Part shown: in pieces, positions 62,191 to 64,000 of the stretch | How the letters are laid out: each line of letters opens with the position of its first letter | Numbering within the stretch: position 1 is the first letter of the stretch | Origin: JAGWBD01 sp965197455 | GTDB lineage: Bacteria > Chloroflexota > Anaerolineae > Aggregatilineales > Phototrophicaceae | Assembly: GCA_965197455.1 (NCBI GenBank) | Contig: OZ240208.1 | Coordinates: 1,302,001 to 1,366,000, forward strand | Length of the DNA stretch: 64,000 nucleotides | Direction of reading: 5' to 3' | Translations under genes and position numbers: made by a program | The notes under the pieces: generated by a model | What the model saw: only the letters and a program-made list of their open reading frames with translations | The model's database searches: none | Told to the model about the DNA's origin: nothing

Positions 62191-63386
62191 GGCTGTCCGC
62201 CTCCACGCGCCGGGCTGCGCAGAATGCGCCACAACAAGCGCAGCGAGGGCCGCGCGCCATGCAGCAGCAGCGACCAGCGGAACAGACGCGCCGCTAGTGG
62301 CACCGCCGCGACCAGGGACAGGGCCAACAGCGCCAGGCTCAACGCCAGTTGCCCGCCAGGCAGCGCGCCCAGGTTGAGGCGGATGATGGCGGCCAGCGGT
62401 GCGGTGAGCGGGAAAAGTGTCAACGCCACGCTGATCGTCCCGTTCGGCTCCGTTATCAGGACTGCGTAGGCCATGAAGGGCAGGACAGAGACCAGGGTCA
62501 GAAAGCCCGCCAGCTGTCGGCTTTCCTGCTCGCTGTCACTGATGGAGCCGATGCCGACGAAAATTGCGGCGACCAGGAAGTAGCTGAGCAGAAAGTAGGC
62601 CAGGGTGACCAGCAGCAGGTCTGGCGGCAGCTGGATCGCAGAGAGACCTGGCAACTGGGGCCGCAGGACCCGCAGCGACAGCGCCATGCCCAGCCAGGCG
62701 CCCAGCTGCGTCAACCCGACACAGCCCAGCCCTGCTATTTTGCCAAACATTAATTGCAGCGGCGTCACACTGGTGACCAGAATCTCCAGTACGCGGTTGC
62801 TTTTTTCTTCGACCATGCCTGCTATGAGGATGCCGCTGGTCGTTTGCAAGGCGATGAAGAAGGCCAGCGCGTACAAGACCTGTAGCAGAAACACACCGCC
62901 GATGTCTTCGCTGTCAAGATTGCGGCCCGGCATGCGTATGTTAAACTCCACCGGTCGCGCCAGCCGCGCCGCGGGCAGCCGGCTGTCCACCAGTTGCGCC
63001 AGATTGACGCGCAGGAAATCGTCGATGGCAGCTTCCAGCGCTTCGCCGCTCTCGTTACGACTGTGCAGGGTGATGGCGCCGCTGACCAGATAGTCGGCCG
63101 GCACCAGGAACCAGGCGTCGAGCGCGCCATCACTGAAGGCGGCCTGGGCCTGCTCCACCTTGTCCATGCGCGTGAAGGGTTCGTCAACGCTGACCAGGCC
63201 GGACTTGTCGACAAAGCCAGTGGCGCTGACCTGGGCCGGGCTGTTGACCGCGCCGATGACGACCTCGGCCACCACGATGCCGATCAGTGCCAGCAACAGG
63301 GGGATGCCGAAGGTCGCGAACAGGAAGCTGCGGCTGCGCAACACCCCCAGGTATTCGCGCCGCGCCACCAGCAGGGACACGCGCAT
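62187..63386 (-). CDS. ABC-2 type exporter permease (NatB-like), first subunit
   Basis: A 399-residue paralogue of the following permease with the same plan: N-terminal helix (SFLFATFGIPLLLALIGIVVAEVVIG), outer domain with WFLVPADYL, then helices around GMVEEKSNRVLEILVTSVTPLQLMFGKIAGLG. NatAB exports Na+ in Bacillus; related systems export drugs or lipids, so the substrate is open. Its ATG overlaps the ATPase stop (TAATG). Confidence 0.88.
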   Translation of the reverse strand: MRVSLLVARREYLGVLRSRSFLFATFGIPLLLALIGIVVAEVVIGAVNSPAQVSATGFVDKSGLVSVDEPFTRMDKVEQAQAAFSDGALDAWFLVPADYLVSGAITLHSRNESGEALEAAIDDFLRVNLAQLVDSRLPAARLARPVEFNIRMPGRNLDSEDIGGVFLLQVLYALAFFIALQTTSGILIAGMVEEKSNRVLEILVTSVTPLQLMFGKIAGLGCVGLTQLGAWLGMALSLRVLRPQLPGLSAIQLPPDLLLVTLAYFLLSYFLVAAIFVGIGSISDSEQESRQLAGFLTLVSVLPFMAYAVLITEPNGTISVALTLFPLTAPLAAIIRLNLGALPGGQLALSLALLALSLVAAVPLAARLFRWSLLLHGARPSLRLLWRILRSPARGGGQP

Positions 63387-64000
63387 TATTCGCCCTCGAC
63401 CACCCGGATGAATATCTCGGCCAGGCCGGGCGTCGCCAGCTCGAAGCGACGAATGTGCATGTCGCCGGCGGCGGCGATGGCAGCCAGCACATCATCCGCC
63501 GTCGTCGCCGGCATCAACTGCAGCAGCGCTTCCCCCTGCGCCGCGCCGGCTGTCACCGCGGACACGCCCGGCAATTGCGCCCAGTCGCCTTCTCCCTCCA
63601 CCAGCAGCGCGTGGCTGGCAAACTGCCGCCGGATCTCCGCAACCGGGCCGTAGAGCTTCTGCTGGCCGCGGTTGATCATCAGCAGCCGGTCGGCCATGGC
63701 CTCGACCCGATGCATCTGGTGCGTGCTCATTACAATCGCCACGCCGCGGGCGCGCATCTCCCGCAGCAAGGCTTCCAGCACCTGGGTGTTGACCGGGTCC
63801 AGGCCGGAGAAGGGTTCGTCGACGATGATGAGGCGCGGCTCGTGCAGCACGGTCACCGCGAACTGCACCTTCTGCTGCATGCCCTTGCTCAGCTCACTCA
63901 CCTTGCTGCGCGCGTGTGCGGCCAGGTCGAGCCGTTCCAGCAGCGCCAGCGCCCGCTCGCGCGCCGCGCGCCCACCCATGCCCTTCAGCTGGCCCAGATA
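63386..64000 (-). CDS. ABC transporter ATPase, C-terminal part (5' end outside window)
   Basis: The frame continues to the window edge. The visible ~204 residues hold the signature SELSKGMQQKVQFAV, Walker B LIIVDEPFSGLDPVN and the switch histidine VMSTHQMHRVEAMADRLLMI, followed by a ~60-residue C-terminal extension typical of NatA/ABC-2 ATPases. Walker A is beyond the edge. It energises the two permeases encoded next. Confidence 0.93.
   Translation of the reverse strand, partial: YLGQLKGMGGRAARERALALLERLDLAAHARSKVSELSKGMQQKVQFAVTVLHEPRLIIVDEPFSGLDPVNTQVLEALLREMRARGVAIVMSTHQMHRVEAMADRLLMINRGQQKLYGPVAEIRRQFASHALLVEGEGDWAQLPGVSAVTAGAAQGEALLQLMPATTADDVLAAIAAAGDMHIRRFELATPGLAEIFIRVVEGE

Overview
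The window reads as a chromosomal segment of a GC-rich bacterium. I infer Chloroflexota (Anaerolineae-like). The reasons are the mre/min gene order, AddAB-type nucleases, lipoproteins with LysM, SH3b and CARDB modules, an AgpA-type glycogen phosphorylase, and uncharacterised proteins of a kind I associate with that phylum. No 16S gene or other decisive marker is present. No IS element, CRISPR array or phage gene was seen.

Region 1 (1-11.7 kb) is a catabolic island. The plus strand carries three sulfatases (one cut by the window edge, one frameshifted), two BNR/sialidase-type proteins, a DapA-family aldolase and a 5'-truncated sugar ABC permease. It faces, across a strong hairpin, a minus-strand CUT1 sugar ABC transporter (two permeases and a binding protein, no ATPase). 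The enzymes whose N-terminus is visible lack signal peptides, so degradation of sulfated and possibly sialylated oligosaccharides in the cytosol after ABC import is the best inference. Region 2 (11.8-15.3 kb) is a divergent four-gene operon: two uncharacterised proteins, an APH-fold kinase and an enolase paralogue with altered active-site residues.

Region 3 (15.3-21.3 kb) holds an MFS exporter, crcB, uppP, a LysM lipoprotein, rplS, a Schlafen/AlbA_2-type regulator and a small membrane protein. Region 4 (21.3-34 kb, minus strand) is a long housekeeping array: mreB, mreC, mreD, mrdA, an uncharacterised polytopic protein, minC, minD, minE, rodA, gltX, two tRNA-Gln genes and glnS. It combines cell shape, division-site selection and glutamine decoding.

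Region 5 (34-48.8 kb) has tilS (divergent from mreB), an orphan response regulator, a Clp-like ATPase with a degenerate first ATPase domain, a phosphohexomutase, a methyltransferase, a receiver/roadblock-like protein, an SH3b/CARDB lipoprotein, miaB, a hydroxypyruvate-isomerase-like protein between two gene stubs, a GT4 glycosyltransferase, mgsA and a fourth sulfatase. Region 6 (48.8-64 kb) has addA-addB, the glycogen genes glgA-glgC-glgP and an ABC-2 exporter operon. glgP is interrupted by an in-frame amber codon.

Three genes carry lesions (truncated permease, frameshifted sulfatase, amber-split glgP). They may be real decay or errors in a draft assembly; reads would decide. A recurrent extended -10 element, TGC-TAnnnT, precedes many genes and probably represents the housekeeping promoter.
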